Shown one piece after another: positions 1-11,218 of a stretch of 55,843 nt of DNA. The DNA comes from Pelargonium nanum. Its lineage: Eukaryota > Streptophyta > Magnoliopsida > Geraniales > Geraniaceae. The notes below the pieces were generated by a model, which worked only from the letters and a program-made list of their open reading frames with translations, had not been told where the DNA came from and searched no databases. Both the position numbers and the translations under genes were made by a program. Numbering within the stretch: position 1 is the first letter of the stretch; each line of letters starts with the position of its first letter. Where the stretch lies: the NCBI GenBank assembly GCA_036897485.1, contig JAYMTF010000089.1, positions 1-55,843 on the forward strand, read 5' to 3'.

Positions 1-62
1 ACAGCTACTCCTATATACCTATTACTAATAAATATTACTAATTAACTAATAAAGAATCTGAG
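1..62. repeat. Left copy of 62-bp terminal direct repeat
   Basis: These 62 bases are identical to 55782-55843. An exact end-to-end match of this length with no other copy seen is the usual mark of a circular molecule that the assembler did not trim. It could also be a genuine direct terminal repeat of a linear molecule. If circular, the unique length is about 55,781 bp and positions 1 and 55782 are the same base. Confidence 0.9.
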
Positions 63-535
63 AAGAGTATAAGACTGTAGACTAAGACTCTAATAACTCT
101 ATACAGTAATATAAGACAAATAAGAAGACTCCTACCCATAATAAGCTATAAGACTAAAAAACTACAGGGGAATAGGAATACCAGCCTTTCTCCCTTTGCT
201 TTAGGAAGTCTATTAGAGGAGTCGTATTAGAAGCTACATACATCTACATACTAGAAAAATTCCAAAGATGATATAGGTAAACCAAGAAACATACGAGAAA
301 TTGCTGTTTTTCAAAAGGCCAATTCTCGATTCTAGGAATTACCAGCTACTTTTAGGAGAAATTAGATCCTTTTTGGAGTTCTAAAAAAAGGTTCACATAC
401 GATATACATTGGAATAAAATCCTATTCAAATACCATAAAGAAAAGGCGTTAGCCAAGATACATTCATGAATTACCGCTTTTCATCGACTGAAGCATATTG
501 TGAAATTTGTATGGATTCCTAAGTGCGCTTTTCTC

Positions 536-1419
536 TTCTAGGAGTACTCAATTCCTATAGGATAGCACGTGTAGAATTGGAGGAAATTCTAGATTGAAAG
601 AAAATGAATATTATATACACTTGAACGAAAAGCATAAAATTGTCATTTCTGTTCCTTATTTAAAAGTAAGTAGAGTCATCAATATAAAGAAGAGTTTCAA
701 CTTATGGATAATTATAATAAGCAGGACTTTATTAAAAGCTCGTTTTAGTAGGACAAAGAAGGCTATAAAGACAAAGACTCATAAGATAAGTACAGACTGG
801 AACAAGAAGCCCTATAAGAGTGTAAGCCCCACGGTTATAAGACAGACAAGGCCCTTAAGAGTAAGAAAGAAAACAGACACTCAATTGTCCAAGATAAATC
901 TTGCCTTTACTAGTTAATAAGTTGAAGTTCTTAGGAATGTAGAAATGAAGTACGAGGCAGTTCCCGTGTTACCTTGTTTCTAGGCTTCTGATTCCAGATA
1001 ATCATAATACAAATATAGGACTCTCAAGGCAAGGATAAATTCTTCTTGTTGTGTTGTTTTCCCAGCTTTTGTACTTTACTCTAGTTAACAAGTGATTGAG
1101 ACCTTCCTATAGTTAGGTAAATACCTATTAAGTTTTGTGCGGGGTATCAGGAGTTTTAGCTAGTAATAACTTTTTTTAGTATTCTCGAGGTAAGGGGCTT
1201 AAGAAGTTATGAGTAGACGTTGGGCTATAAGGTTTTCCTTGGTTTATTGGATTTGGGTTCTAGAATGTAGAGAAGGTAATAAAAAAATAAGTAAAAGGGG
1301 GGATTCATAAGTAAGCTGCTCTTGTGTTCCTTTGGTTTCAAGTCTAGTTCTCGATTCTACGAGTGCTCAATTCCTAGTAGAGAGCTTAGTTAAATTCTAG
1401 GCTTCTAATGTAGGATAAT
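536..1419 (+). repeat. Local diverged direct repeats
   Basis: Unit one, containing CTCAATTCCTA, is at 536-557 and 1355-1376 (20 of 22 identical). Unit two, beginning TTCTAGGCTTCT, is at 978-1002 and 1395-1419 (about 20 of 25 identical). In the first copy the units are 420 bases apart, and in the second copy only about 20 apart. This suggests one duplicated segment followed by a large insertion or deletion. Function unknown. Confidence 0.45.
594..917 (+). CDS. Weak candidate ORF, Lys/Arg-rich, probably not a gene
   Basis: A 107-codon open frame starting at TTG with no in-frame ATG at the front. The translation is very basic, with many Lys, Arg, Ser and Thr in its second half and no recognisable domain, signal peptide or membrane segment. 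No upstream ribosome-binding or promoter signal was recognised. Its length is near the chance maximum for two-thirds A+T DNA over 56 kb, so I give it little weight. It is listed because it is the longest frame and because its purine-rich strand resembles the island at 49-50.7 kb. Confidence 0.12.
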   Translation: MKENEYYIHLNEKHKIVISVPYLKVSRVINIKKSFNLWIIIISRTLLKARFSRTKKAIKTKTHKISTDWNKKPYKSVSPTVIRQTRPLRVRKKTDTQLSKINLAFTS

Positions 1420-3185
1420 TTAGAGTTGTTCTTATATAAATTGTAATTATTTAGGCGTAACAACGTAATTTCTCTCATTTATTCGGTCAGAAGTCTCTTA
1501 GTTGCCTAAACGAAATAAGGAAGCTTGTATGATTGCAGCTAAAGGAAATCTCTTTCTTGAGTCTTGCCTAAAGCTTGTTACACTTAAGTTTAACTAACTG
1601 GGCCCATCTGGACTAGTAAAAAATAACTTCTTCTTCAGATCAGATATTTATAAGAGTTTTTGTACGCTTCTGCGTGATGTGAAAATACCCTGAGGGACCC
1701 AACAAAGTCTAAGCTTCTTTCGAAATTAATAAAAGTCCGCTCATATCATAAAAAAGTTTGATGTAACATAGTTTGAAAAGTAATAGGAGTCCCTTAAAAA
1801 CAGGGTTGATATTGATTTATTTAACAGGAGCTTACAGCTAACCGAGTATCCCCAAAAACTCTTTGCTTGAAAGAAAATGAGAATACCCATTGGAAACTTT
1901 AAAGCACTCATAGGCTGTCTATGTCTTTTTTGCAGTTCAGAATGGGTTATTTTTACTTATAGTTAAAAGAATTAGGAAATTCGAATTTATACCCTCTGTT
2001 TGAATATACAATATCTAAGTATTAGCAGTTTTCTCAAAAGTCAGAGAATTTAAAACTGGCATATAGCACCTCAAATTGCGATCCCTTAGCTTTTCGAGAT
2101 TAGGGCAAATCCCAGTTATGTTAAGATCCAGGATGCATATAAAAAGCAGCAAGCACTTATTTTAAGAAAAAGGGGTTTCGATGTAAGTTCTGATTAATCC
2201 CATTTAATGTATTTATTGTTTTTACAAGTATACCCTAGCTGAAGCTTCTACACGATATATATGTTAATTTTTGAAACTTAGAATTCCATAGCTTAACTGG
2301 AAACTAAGAGTAGCTAATTACAAAAGAATTGTAAGGAAACCCTGGTTGGAATAAAGTATTAAATTTTACTTTGTATAAATGACAAAATCTGGTAGAACTA
2401 AGAAAAGTATAGGCGGCATAAAATGCTAGTTTTCGTCAGGAACTTACATCAGCATCATTAAAAACCCTTTTTGATCGGCAGCCTGTTCGAGAGAGGAGAT
2501 TAGAGGTTTTCCTTCTTTGAAATTTTTTTACTTATACATATAGCTGTCAAAAATACCTAGAGTGAGAGGATTATATACTAGAGTTCCTCTTTAGCAAGTA
2601 AAAGCAACTCAAACGAATCTGTTAATTAACAGCCAGGCAATTAAAAAAGCCTAATAAAGAAAGTAAGGAATAACTGAACAAGACAATAGGGTTGTGAGGC
2701 ACCAAAAATATGTAATATTAATTTAGAAGGCCCCTGCATAGCTCGGATACTTGGCTCAAGGAAAGTTATCTATTCTCCTCCAAACCTTGTAGTTTGGTGC
2801 AAGTTAGTAGATATAATAAGGACTTTTACGTATTCTCAAGGAAAGCTCTTAAAATGTTTTTCTTTTAGAGGGCTCCCCAGGAAACTCGTGTCATGTAACA
2901 AGGTCTATAAAAGGCATTCCTAAGCAGTATAGGGGAGTGAAAACTAAGAATTTGCTTTAAATTTTATTTGGTGCTATTTAGTTTTATTAGGATACCCTAT
3001 CAAAGAGTATTCTTCCCAAGAATTGCCTCCTGTTAAAGTGCTTAGTAGGCTTATCTAAGAAACTGAGGGGGACTTTTGAGTACCTCTTTAACTAGTACAC
3101 CCCTTTAGAATCCAGTTTTTTACTTACTCAGAAACGTTTCCTTATCCAGAATATCCACTTACATATATACAAAAAGGGAATCCTA

Positions 3186-3205
3186 ACAATACTAAACAAT
3201 ACTAA
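3186..3205 (+). repeat. Tandem 10-mer, two exact copies
   Basis: ACAATACTAA occurs twice head to tail. It is one of several exact duplications with a period of 9-11 bases in this molecule and probably arose by replication slippage. Confidence 0.8.
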
Positions 3206-3696
3206 AGGAGGCAGCGTCTAGCACAAGCAATAACCCTTAAACTTTGGTTTTCTTACGTAACACTCTGCCCAAGGGTGTCTTTGGATGCTTTGTTAGGACC
3301 TATCGCTCAAGAAAAGAAAGTTTTACGTAAAGGGATTCTTTTGTTTTTGTCAAAAAAAGACTTCTATCCTTATAGCTTGACTTCTCTTAGGTTGTCGCTG
3401 ATTATATGATAAGTCAGTTAGGAGATGAGTGATCGAGAAGGTTTTTAGAATCTACAATTAGTACTTTTATTGATATCGAGAACTTGAGAGAGACCTTAGA
3501 TAGAGCTGCAGAAGGGCACTACTTAGATAGCCCATAATTAAAAGAATACTCTGGACCACTAGAACTCGTTCATCTCCTTAAGGCAAGAAGAAGGTAATTT
3601 CTAAAAATAGAAGCTAATGAATAAGATGGAAACTACTAGACTAATAAGCAAGAAATCAAATTAGGGAATTTAAAGTTGTACTTTTATGCTTTAACA

Positions 3697-3812
3697 GGAC
3701 TTTAACCAGCGGCATTTGAGTTGATGCCACACAGCTCTAACACTTAAATTTTAATTATAATCTGCCCTTTGATAGCATTTCGGTTTGCTATATACAATGC
3801 TATATCTTATGC
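3697..3812 (-). other. tRNA-like element A (minus strand), partner of element B
   Basis: Read on the minus strand this has pieces of a tRNA in normal order: a D-arm end (GTTAGAGC), a 5-bp anticodon-like stem GGCAT/ATGCC closing an 8-base loop, then a T-arm-like GCTGG, TTAAAGT, CCTGT with four of five pairs possible. No complementary acceptor stem was found, and the anticodon loop lacks the U33 position. The segment matches 40396-40525 in inverted orientation: 28 of 29 bases at 3782-3810, about 18 of 20 at 3743-3762, and 13 of 14 at 3700-3713. The 30-base middle block (3721-3750) matches in the opposite orientation, so it has been flipped. It is a tRNA-derived element or pseudogene rather than a proven tRNA. 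Confidence 0.4.
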
Positions 3813-5479
3813 TTTAGATAGAAAATACATTTACAATTATGGGTACTCCCTTATGTTTTTAAGTCCTGGACGGCCCTTCTTTTAACAACGTTTAATTCTA
3901 TCTTGGATTTACTTTTCATAAAATAAAAGTAAGTTTAATTCGCATGTTTGTCTTTCGAGCAGTACTTAGTATCTCTTTTAATCTAAAATGCGATGTCTCA
4001 TCCATCTTATTGTGAGAGTACTCCTGTTTTTATAACCGTTATAGCAGTAACCCCACAGTTCCATTACAAAAAGCAAAGACCTAGGTTTGTTGTATAGTCT
4101 AAGTACTTCTTTGGTATCGATAACTCTTAATTTAATCACCTTATTCTTTAATTTATAAACTCACGGACGATTACTTTAATAATAGCATAATAAAGAACAA
4201 CAGCATACGGAATTTCAAACTTTACAGAGAATCCTAAGGAATACCTTGAAAAACAGAGTGGGAGCGCAGGGTAAAGCAAAATCTTATAAATTTTTGTGTC
4301 GAATGCCCCAGGGTCCAGTTATCTAAAGTCTTACAGTTGGACAAATAGTTAAGAGTTCCCCTTTTATCCGAGACATACGACTCTCTTACTATTAATGTAC
4401 TTTTTAGGGTCATCGTGATCTAAATTATGGAGGGAACTTTATGCTACAAAGTAATAGTATACTCGAGTCCGGATATATAGAGACCTCTTTTAAAAAAGAG
4501 ATTCTTATATAGTTATTATTCTCATTTTTCTTATGAACAAACAAGAGCACACCCTAGTTTTTGCCCAGTTTATATTTGCGAAAAGAAGGACTTTTCTCTT
4601 AAGTGGATTCGGCACTTAGAAAGATGTCAAGGGTTCCAAACCATTTAAGTATAGATTTGAACGGTGAAAGAATTAAAATCACTTATATAGAATTTATAAT
4701 CAGAATCTTAAAGATCTTTGATTAATATCAGAACGAGGGTGTATTATTTAATGAGAGTAAAGTAATATAAAAATTAGTTCCTCGGCCAGTCTCAGAATAT
4801 CCAGACGTAGGTTCAAAACGAGCTGCCACGAAAATCTTCAATCCGAAAAGCAAGCATTCTAAATATATTATATGAAAGAGTTTAATAAGAGTTAGTAGGG
4901 AAAAAGCTTTCTATTTTCTCAGATCTTTATGAAAACGGGTATATAAACTTCTATTATAAGTATTCGGTGAGATAAAAAGGCGATACATATGGGATGCATA
5001 CTCCTTAAAAATTTATAATTATCAAACATAAACCCTAAATTTCCTTAAAACTTTTACTTTACGTGCTTTTTCTCGACAACTTCTTTAACTGAATCTCTTT
5101 TATTCCTTAATAGCAATATGTCCTAAGATAAGAGAAGAACTAGAACATAAGAATATTTTGAAGATTATCGTGAAAGAGCTAATACAAATCAAGAAGGCTA
5201 AGTATGTTCTACAGGTCTTGGATTCTTTATAGAACTAGCTTTAGTACCAAGTTATAAGGATATACTATAGCTTAATTACGCTATACTATGTATTTATGAC
5301 TACACACGAAGTATTTGATTAATTCTCGTTCTTTCTTTAAGCTAGAGAGTCCTGATAGAATTAGCTGTAATTTTTTTATACATGACCCAATATGTACCAC
5401 AACAATAGAGATTAGGGTTTGCTTTTAGTAGGACTAAGGCTCTGTATTATCCTGATACCTTCTTATATTAAAATTCAGT

Positions 5480-5499
5480 CTTAGTAAAACTTAGTAAAA
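5480..5499 (+). repeat. Tandem 10-mer, two exact copies
   Basis: CTTAGTAAAA is present twice head to tail. No gene or hairpin is associated with it. Confidence 0.8.
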
Positions 5500-6662
5500 A
5501 TACAATGAATTTCCATATAAATTCTTAGGAACTGGTTAGCTTAAAAAGGGATAACTTTGAGAAACTTCACTAAATCTTATTAATTATACGTGTTATTTCC
5601 TAGACTTTAGCAAAACTCCGTAATTTGGGGGATGCTCTTTTTCGATAGTGTATACATAGTTAACTTTATCTTTTGTCTAATCTAAAATCCTGATATATAG
5701 TTTAACAACCTATAAAATTACTACTTATATTAGGGGAATTCCTTTAATAAGTATGAGCCTAGTGAGAGTCGTCCTATCGGAAATAAAAATGTGGTATACC
5801 TTCTCAAAAACTTGACTCAACATCTACATAGAAAAACTAAAAAGGATTCCTTCCTTCAGAAGTGCATATTTAAAATATTAATATAAAGTGTTCCTTATCA
5901 AGAAAAAAACGAAGCAACATTTAATTTAGTTAATTATCAATTTTATAGACTTTTCTTCCTATCAAACTCTAGTACAGAAAGCATAGAATCAAGGTTGTTA
6001 ACCCGGCCCAAACTTGAATGACTATCAGTACTTATCTAACGAACTCGAGTCTAAGTAAGGCCCTCATATAGTTTTAGGTAGAGGGGTATAGAATAAAACG
6101 GTATTTTAACTTTATTGTATCAGTAAAGTTCTGAACCTTTTTTAGATTTAGATCTGGAACTGAGAAAGCTGAAGAAATAAAAATTCTTCCGGGTTTATAA
6201 TCTTTCTTTGATCCAAAGGACTTTTTTTACAGATCTGATATCAACTAGAAAACCTTAAGTGAATAAAATCTATATTCTTAAAAGCAAATAGAAAGGGTTA
6301 AATCGGAAATATCTTGGGTAATTTTTCACGTAAAAAGTTTAAGAAGTGAGTTTTATCGTGAGAGTAAAAACTCTTTAAAAGGAACAAAGTACTAGTTATC
6401 TCCTAGAGAAAGGGCTTTATAATTTTTATAGATATGCCGCTCTAGTTTGATAGAGTAATCTAAATGGGATAAAGAGTTATAAGAGTAACAGGAATATCTG
6501 GTGATAGACTATACAAAAACTTCTATATATATTTTTATATAATTTAAAAAGTAGCGCGTTATAACTCTGGTTTTAATTCTTCTTTGTATAGTATACAAAA
6601 GAAACTTTGCTAAAAAGTTCTAGAATCTTATGTATGAGGGTTCTTATCGAGTTTATAGAACC

Positions 6663-6730
6663 TGGGGAAAAGGCGGCAGAACAAATTTTAGATCTAGAAA
6701 CAATCATAGGTTCGAGTCCTGGTTCCCCTA
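6663..6730 (+). tRNA. Degenerate tRNA-like sequence
   Basis: The ends could form an acceptor stem: GGGGAA at 6664-6669 pairs with TTCCCC at 6723-6728. Next to it is a T-arm, ATAGG, TTCGAGT, CCTGG, with good inner pairs. The internal part contains AAGGCGGCAGA, which resembles the D-arm end and anticodon stem start of Tyr/Ser/Leu tRNAs, with TCTAG as a possible partner. The total is about 67 bases, short of the 72-76 expected, and no anticodon loop with U33 can be set convincingly, so I assign no amino acid. It is either a decayed gene, a tRNA with missing bases, or chance similarity. Confidence 0.35.
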
Positions 6731-9317
6731 GGAGGCTTCTCTTTGGTTAAACCTATATGATTCGTTGTTTGTAACTGAGGCTATAAACGGGTAATCGAAG
6801 TTAAGTGTAGTTTTCAATTTTACTTTATGAATATGAAGAATCCTTATAAATAGGTTATAGATAAGTGGACTTACACCTAAGCGTCAATTAAAAAGGAGCT
6901 ATTTACCTCTAAAGCTAGCTAAAAAATACTCTGAAAGTTAGAAGTATTAGTTATAAAAAAGCCTATTTCATTCCTAGTTTCTGGCAGGAAAAAAAGACTC
7001 TACAATTAGTCGGTATTAGAATCTCCTACTAGCCACTAAAAATTAAACTAAGGACTTTGGTGCATTGGGATTCTCTGGGACTTTTTGAAACTCCCAGTCT
7101 TCTTTTTATTATTTTATAGTCGGTTTCTCCTCAGAAGTTTGACTTTGCAGCTTTGTACAGAAAAAATGTAAGTGTACTTTTACGGGTTTGTATTCTCTAG
7201 CCCGTCCTTATAATCCTTAGACTCAGAAACCCCTTGTAGGAGATATATTACATTTTACTCTTCTAGTACATTTTGCGTAAAGAAATATGCCTTCGTATTT
7301 CGTAAACCTAAAGTTAACTTGAGGAGTACTTTTCTTTTTATTAGCTTAGAGGATTAGTGCCGGTTAATAACTCTTTTTTGGTATACTTGTTAATGAGTAG
7401 AGGTGCTGTATAATTATTACTAACTTTTGTTTGAGGCTTTACTCTATAATTTAGGAATTTCCTAAGTTTAATAAAGGCAATTTTTTAATATCAATATAGA
7501 TACAGATAAGTTGTAAAGTCTTTACCGATAATATAATGGAGTAGTAGAATTTTTAATAGGCTCAAAATTCTTATCTCTCGGGCAATGAGTTTATGTATTA
7601 AGCTAGAAAGATTGCAAATAAATATAGAAGTAGTAAGATAGGACACAGTAGAAACCTGGGGAATCGAGCATTAGCAAGTTCCCTTTAAGCATTGAGTTCT
7701 TAATCTAATGTTAAAAAGTAAGGAGTCCCACGGGCAAGCATAAATTACCTATAAATCCAGTATATACCTCCTCGGATTCTGTTGTTACTTGGATCAACTA
7801 CCAGAAGTTCGTAAGATGTAGTAAATACGTATCAAAGACCTCAGAAATCTCCTATACTTACTTGTAATAACAAATATGTATATTCTATTAAGTAAGAGGT
7901 TTAGTTAATACTGGGATAGACTCCGAAGATTCAACAATGACTAAGAAATCGTTACAAACCTTAATTTTATTCCCGCAGTCACTTCTTAATATTCTTGTCC
8001 ATATTCCGAAAAACTAGCTTAGCTCTTTAGATCATAGCAAAAGTGGATATCCTTAACAACACCTTTGAAAAGACAAACTGAAAATTCGGTATTATTCATA
8101 AAAATAAAAAGACTTAATAATTGTCATCAATCTTACTATATTATATTTGTTAACCTCTTTTTAGTATAGGATTATAGCTCCTTTGTTTTTGTGTTCTGGT
8201 AGGGAATGCCTCCGCTACTTACGCCAATTGGATTTCTTCTTTTCGGTTATTATAAAGAAAGGATAGAATTTTAAACTCTAGGAAAAGTTATTCTTGAGCC
8301 AGCCAGGGGGTTTGCAAGTAGTTCGACTCTTTAGTGGTTGGGGTCAAAAGGGGGTTCCTTTTCGCGCGAGTTATAAGGGCCCTAGAGTGCCTAGGCTCTC
8401 TATAGTTAAATAGTATAGAAAGTAGAATTTAGACAATATTGTTTAAAAAGGATTCCTTGTTAATAAGGGTTAATAAGGACGGTTTTAGAATTAAACCACT
8501 CAAGCCAGTAAAAAAGAGTATATTATAAATATAAGTTTAAAAGTGAACCTTTAAAGGCATCTCGCATAACGCTGTTTTAAATTTTTGTGTATCAAGATTA
8601 GAAAATAAAAATATTAAACGAGATCCTCGAAGTTCATAATAGAAAAGTATCCATGCATACTATATCTTTTTTGTTACTAATTTCATAAAAGGGACAATGG
8701 CAATATACCAATAAGGAGCTTTTGTTTTTACTGTTGACTCTCCTAATAGATTAGGAAATTATAAATAGGCAATAATACTAAATAACAAGGAAATACTTTC
8801 TTAACCGGCTTCCTAGACCGGGGTACTAAAACTTTATAAAAAGGGGGCCCCTAAAATCTTAAAAGTACAAACACCTTAAAGGGACCTTGAAAGCCTGTTA
8901 AACGAAATGATTTATGCCTACGTGGGCACTTTCCTAATTCTTTTTATTATAGAGAATTTGTTTCTAGTAGAAGATATAAAGGATGCCTTATTCCTCTAGT
9001 TCTTTCTAGATCAATATGTTAGACTTTTTATGTAAATGAAAATGTACTGAATCTTATTCTACTTTTTTTAGTAAGTAATATAGGGGATAAAAGTGTGTTG
9101 GAGAACAAGCGCCTAACAGGAACCCTGGGATATCCTGATTATGCGGGATTCAGAGTAATAAAAGAATTCCTTATAGCTTTCTGGATCTCCCTTTCATTGA
9201 ATTAAGTTTCTCAGGTAAGTGAGGAAAGTAGACTAAGCGTACTAACTACGAAAGATGAGCGATGCTATAAGTAGTCTTGTAAGGATTTCATATTTGTTAT
9301 ATTTAAATTTCTAATAC
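6731..9317. other. Gene-free AT-rich stretch
   Basis: No recognisable gene. It contains GGAGTCC at 7722-7728, GGATTCC at 8450-8456 directly followed by a tandem 10-mer (8459-8478), and a G/C-rich palindrome, GGGGGCCCC, near 8843. Nothing else stands out. Confidence 0.5.
8459..8478 (+). repeat. Tandem 10-mer, two exact copies
   Basis: GTTAATAAGG is duplicated head to tail, three bases after a GGATTCC palindrome. It may be a slippage product. Confidence 0.8.
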
Positions 9318-9355
9318 TTAAAAGTTCAATGCTCTACCAATTGAGCTATACATCT
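9318..9355 (-). tRNA. 5' half of a Lys-type tRNA (ends at anticodon loop)
   Basis: On the minus strand these 38 bases match canonical tRNA positions 1-38: a 7-base acceptor strand AGATGTA, U8-A9, a perfect D-arm GCTC/GAGC with an AATTGGTA loop, a TTGAA anticodon-stem strand and the loop CTTTTAA, giving anticodon UUU (Lys). The next bases do not complete the anticodon stem, and no T-arm or 3' acceptor strand follows. The 5' half is too regular to be chance. It is either a truncated pseudogene cut at the anticodon or one half of a split tRNA. No complementary 3' half was found by reading. Confidence 0.6.
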
Positions 9356-11140
9356 GGCAAGGTTTTTTATCTCTGAGTAGGGTTCTTTAGAACTCTTGTA
9401 ATAAAGGTAGAACTATAAAGGAAGTGAATCCGCTTTATTTAATATACCTTACAAGCACTTTTATTATTAAGAAGTAGATTAGTAAACTTCGATGAGTATT
9501 GAGCCATTACATATTATATAAAATTTTTAATAAAACTCTGTTTACTTAGAAACCTGAAGAATAAATAGAAATAAGGCTGCTCGGGAGGAAACCTTAAACT
9601 GGAAGCAAAGTAGTGCTCTTGAACCTCTAACTTCCTTTTAAAATAATATATATATATATAGGGGGTTGTACCCTTCTTTCCTATCGACAATGCTTTGATC
9701 TACATAGCTTTCACCTTCAAATGAGCTCTATTTGCTTAGTAATAGTTTTACTTCCCTATTAAAACACATTGTAACAGTAATTTCCTTATATGTTTCTTAG
9801 AATGGGTATCCCGAGGGTTCAATTCCTGAGATGTAGTATGCTTTCTACAGGATCCCTTACGAGTACGTGGTATAAAATTAGACGTATGCTGCCTATATAT
9901 CAAAAGAAGTAATTAAATTTCTGTTTTCTAAGTAGAAGTAGAGCTTTTTTTACTTGTGTTCAAAGTAAGATAAGACTAAGATCTAGTTAGACGCTCTTTT
10001 AGTATGACCTATAAGATTGAATTGTTGTAATAAAGGAACGACACTTTTTGGGGTATATGACTGAGTGTGTTGGTAGAAAGCGGAACTCCAGGGTTGCCAG
10101 TAATCTATTTTTATCCTTAAATATATATCATAGGTTGTTCTTAGCTTCAATAAGTGGGCTTTTTGATCTTTTTAGTTGTATACGTGATAACTTTTTTATG
10201 CTACTAAAAAATGAGCATAAGGATAATAAGAGACTTTCCCTAAAGATTTCGTGTGTCATATATAACGGATTTCAAGACTGCTTCACGTATTGTTTGGTTT
10301 CTGGATTACTTAATTCCTCAATGACTCAGTAGTTAGGTTACGTCACATGAGCCATAGATATAAAAGGGTAACTACTTGTATCTTGGTATTTATCATTTGT
10401 ACAATTAGTATGTAGCTATATTACTATTCCGGAGCCTGCTATTATAAAGCCTGGGACTGCATAACTCTTTAAAAAAAGGCTTTAATATAATAAGTTTCTT
10501 AGTTTTAAAACAAGGCTAAAGATATAACTTTTGAAACTGAGTTTTTTCTATATTAAAAGCAGTAAAAAAGCTTTCCATGTTATAAGTACCCCACTAAAGA
10601 GGGCTTTTCCGATACTAGCTTATAATAGAGTCCTTTCTTTATTCGTTTATAAACAAGGAAAGTATTGTGATAGTGAGTCGACATAACATACGGGGAGTTA
10701 GCATTATACATTATACTTGGAGTCGTTGAGTTTTTAAATCACGAGGATAAGGAGAGACGAGTAAGCAGACTATGTAGCTATGTTACCCCCAAAATATCCG
10801 GATGCATACTTCACTAAAAAAGGTAAAGTTCTTGAGCAATCCTAGAATTTCCCGTACTTTTGTAGAGGTTATACCCATTTGAGTTTAGTAACTAAATGGC
10901 ATCTTATTTTCCCTGTTGACTAGAAATAAATTCGAGAACTTGTAAAAAGAAATCCGTATCTAAAGAACGTAATATAGGATAGGTCGGACTCTTAATATAT
11001 CAGTAAAAGACTTCTACACTAACAGGAGATTTCTCCTTACTAACTACACTGAAAGGAGTTCCTAATTAAGGGAATAAACTTATACTAACTTTTTATCTGA
11101 CGGATCACTTTAGTCTTGGTCGACCTGCTAGCTATTGTAC
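9356..11140. other. Gene-free AT-rich stretch with a TA microsatellite
   Basis: Contains a run of about eight TA steps ending at 9660 and followed by five G. A 94-codon open frame at 10048-10332 starts at TTG and has no recognisable domain; it is within chance expectation. TATGTAGCTAT occurs twice near 10410 and 10770. Confidence 0.45.
9645..9660. repeat. (TA)n microsatellite
   Basis: Alternating A and T of about 16 bases next to GGGGG. A simple repeat with no associated gene. Confidence 0.85.
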
Positions 11141-11218
11141 TTAGGTGGACTTGAACCTGCGGTCTTCCTTTGAAACCGACTTTGCTCTACTACTTGCTTA
11201 TTGTAGTCATTCGTACAG
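11141..11218 (-). tRNA. Degenerate tRNA-like sequence, possibly Glu-type
   Basis: Minus strand: a D-arm-like AAGCAAGTAGTAGAGC, then a stem CGGT/ACCG around a long loop that contains TTTCAAA (UUC, Glu, if read as an anticodon loop), then GCAGG, TTCAAGT, CCACC resembling a T-arm and 3' acceptor. The T-stem has only three of five pairs and the 5' end is not complementary to the 3' acceptor strand. The order and spacing are those of a tRNA, so a decayed gene is likely; function is doubtful. Confidence 0.35.

Larger units (their letters stand above)
1..1450. other. AT-rich junction region without recognisable gene
   Basis: The first 240 bases are rich in short words such as AAGACT, ACTAAG and CTATA and low in the GG..CC palindromes found further in. 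The longest open frame of the window lies here (594-917, plus, 107 codons, TTG-initiated, Lys/Arg-rich, no recognisable domain). A local diverged repeat is present: about 22 bases at 536-557 recur at 1355-1376 with two mismatches, and about 25 bases at 978-1002 recur at 1395-1419 with about five mismatches. Confidence 0.5.
1450..6655. other. Gene-free AT-rich stretch
   Basis: No open frame above chance length, no rRNA core motif and no recognisable protein motif in either strand by reading. It contains GGANTCC palindromes (1786-1792, 3177-3183, 5844-5850), two tandem 10-mers (3186-3205 and 5480-5499), and tRNA-like element A at 3697-3812. Confidence 0.5.

Noticed and set aside
10048..10332. 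94-codon open frame, plus strand
   Set aside because: Starts at TTG, no domain, length within chance for two-thirds A+T DNA and no coding-like neighbours.
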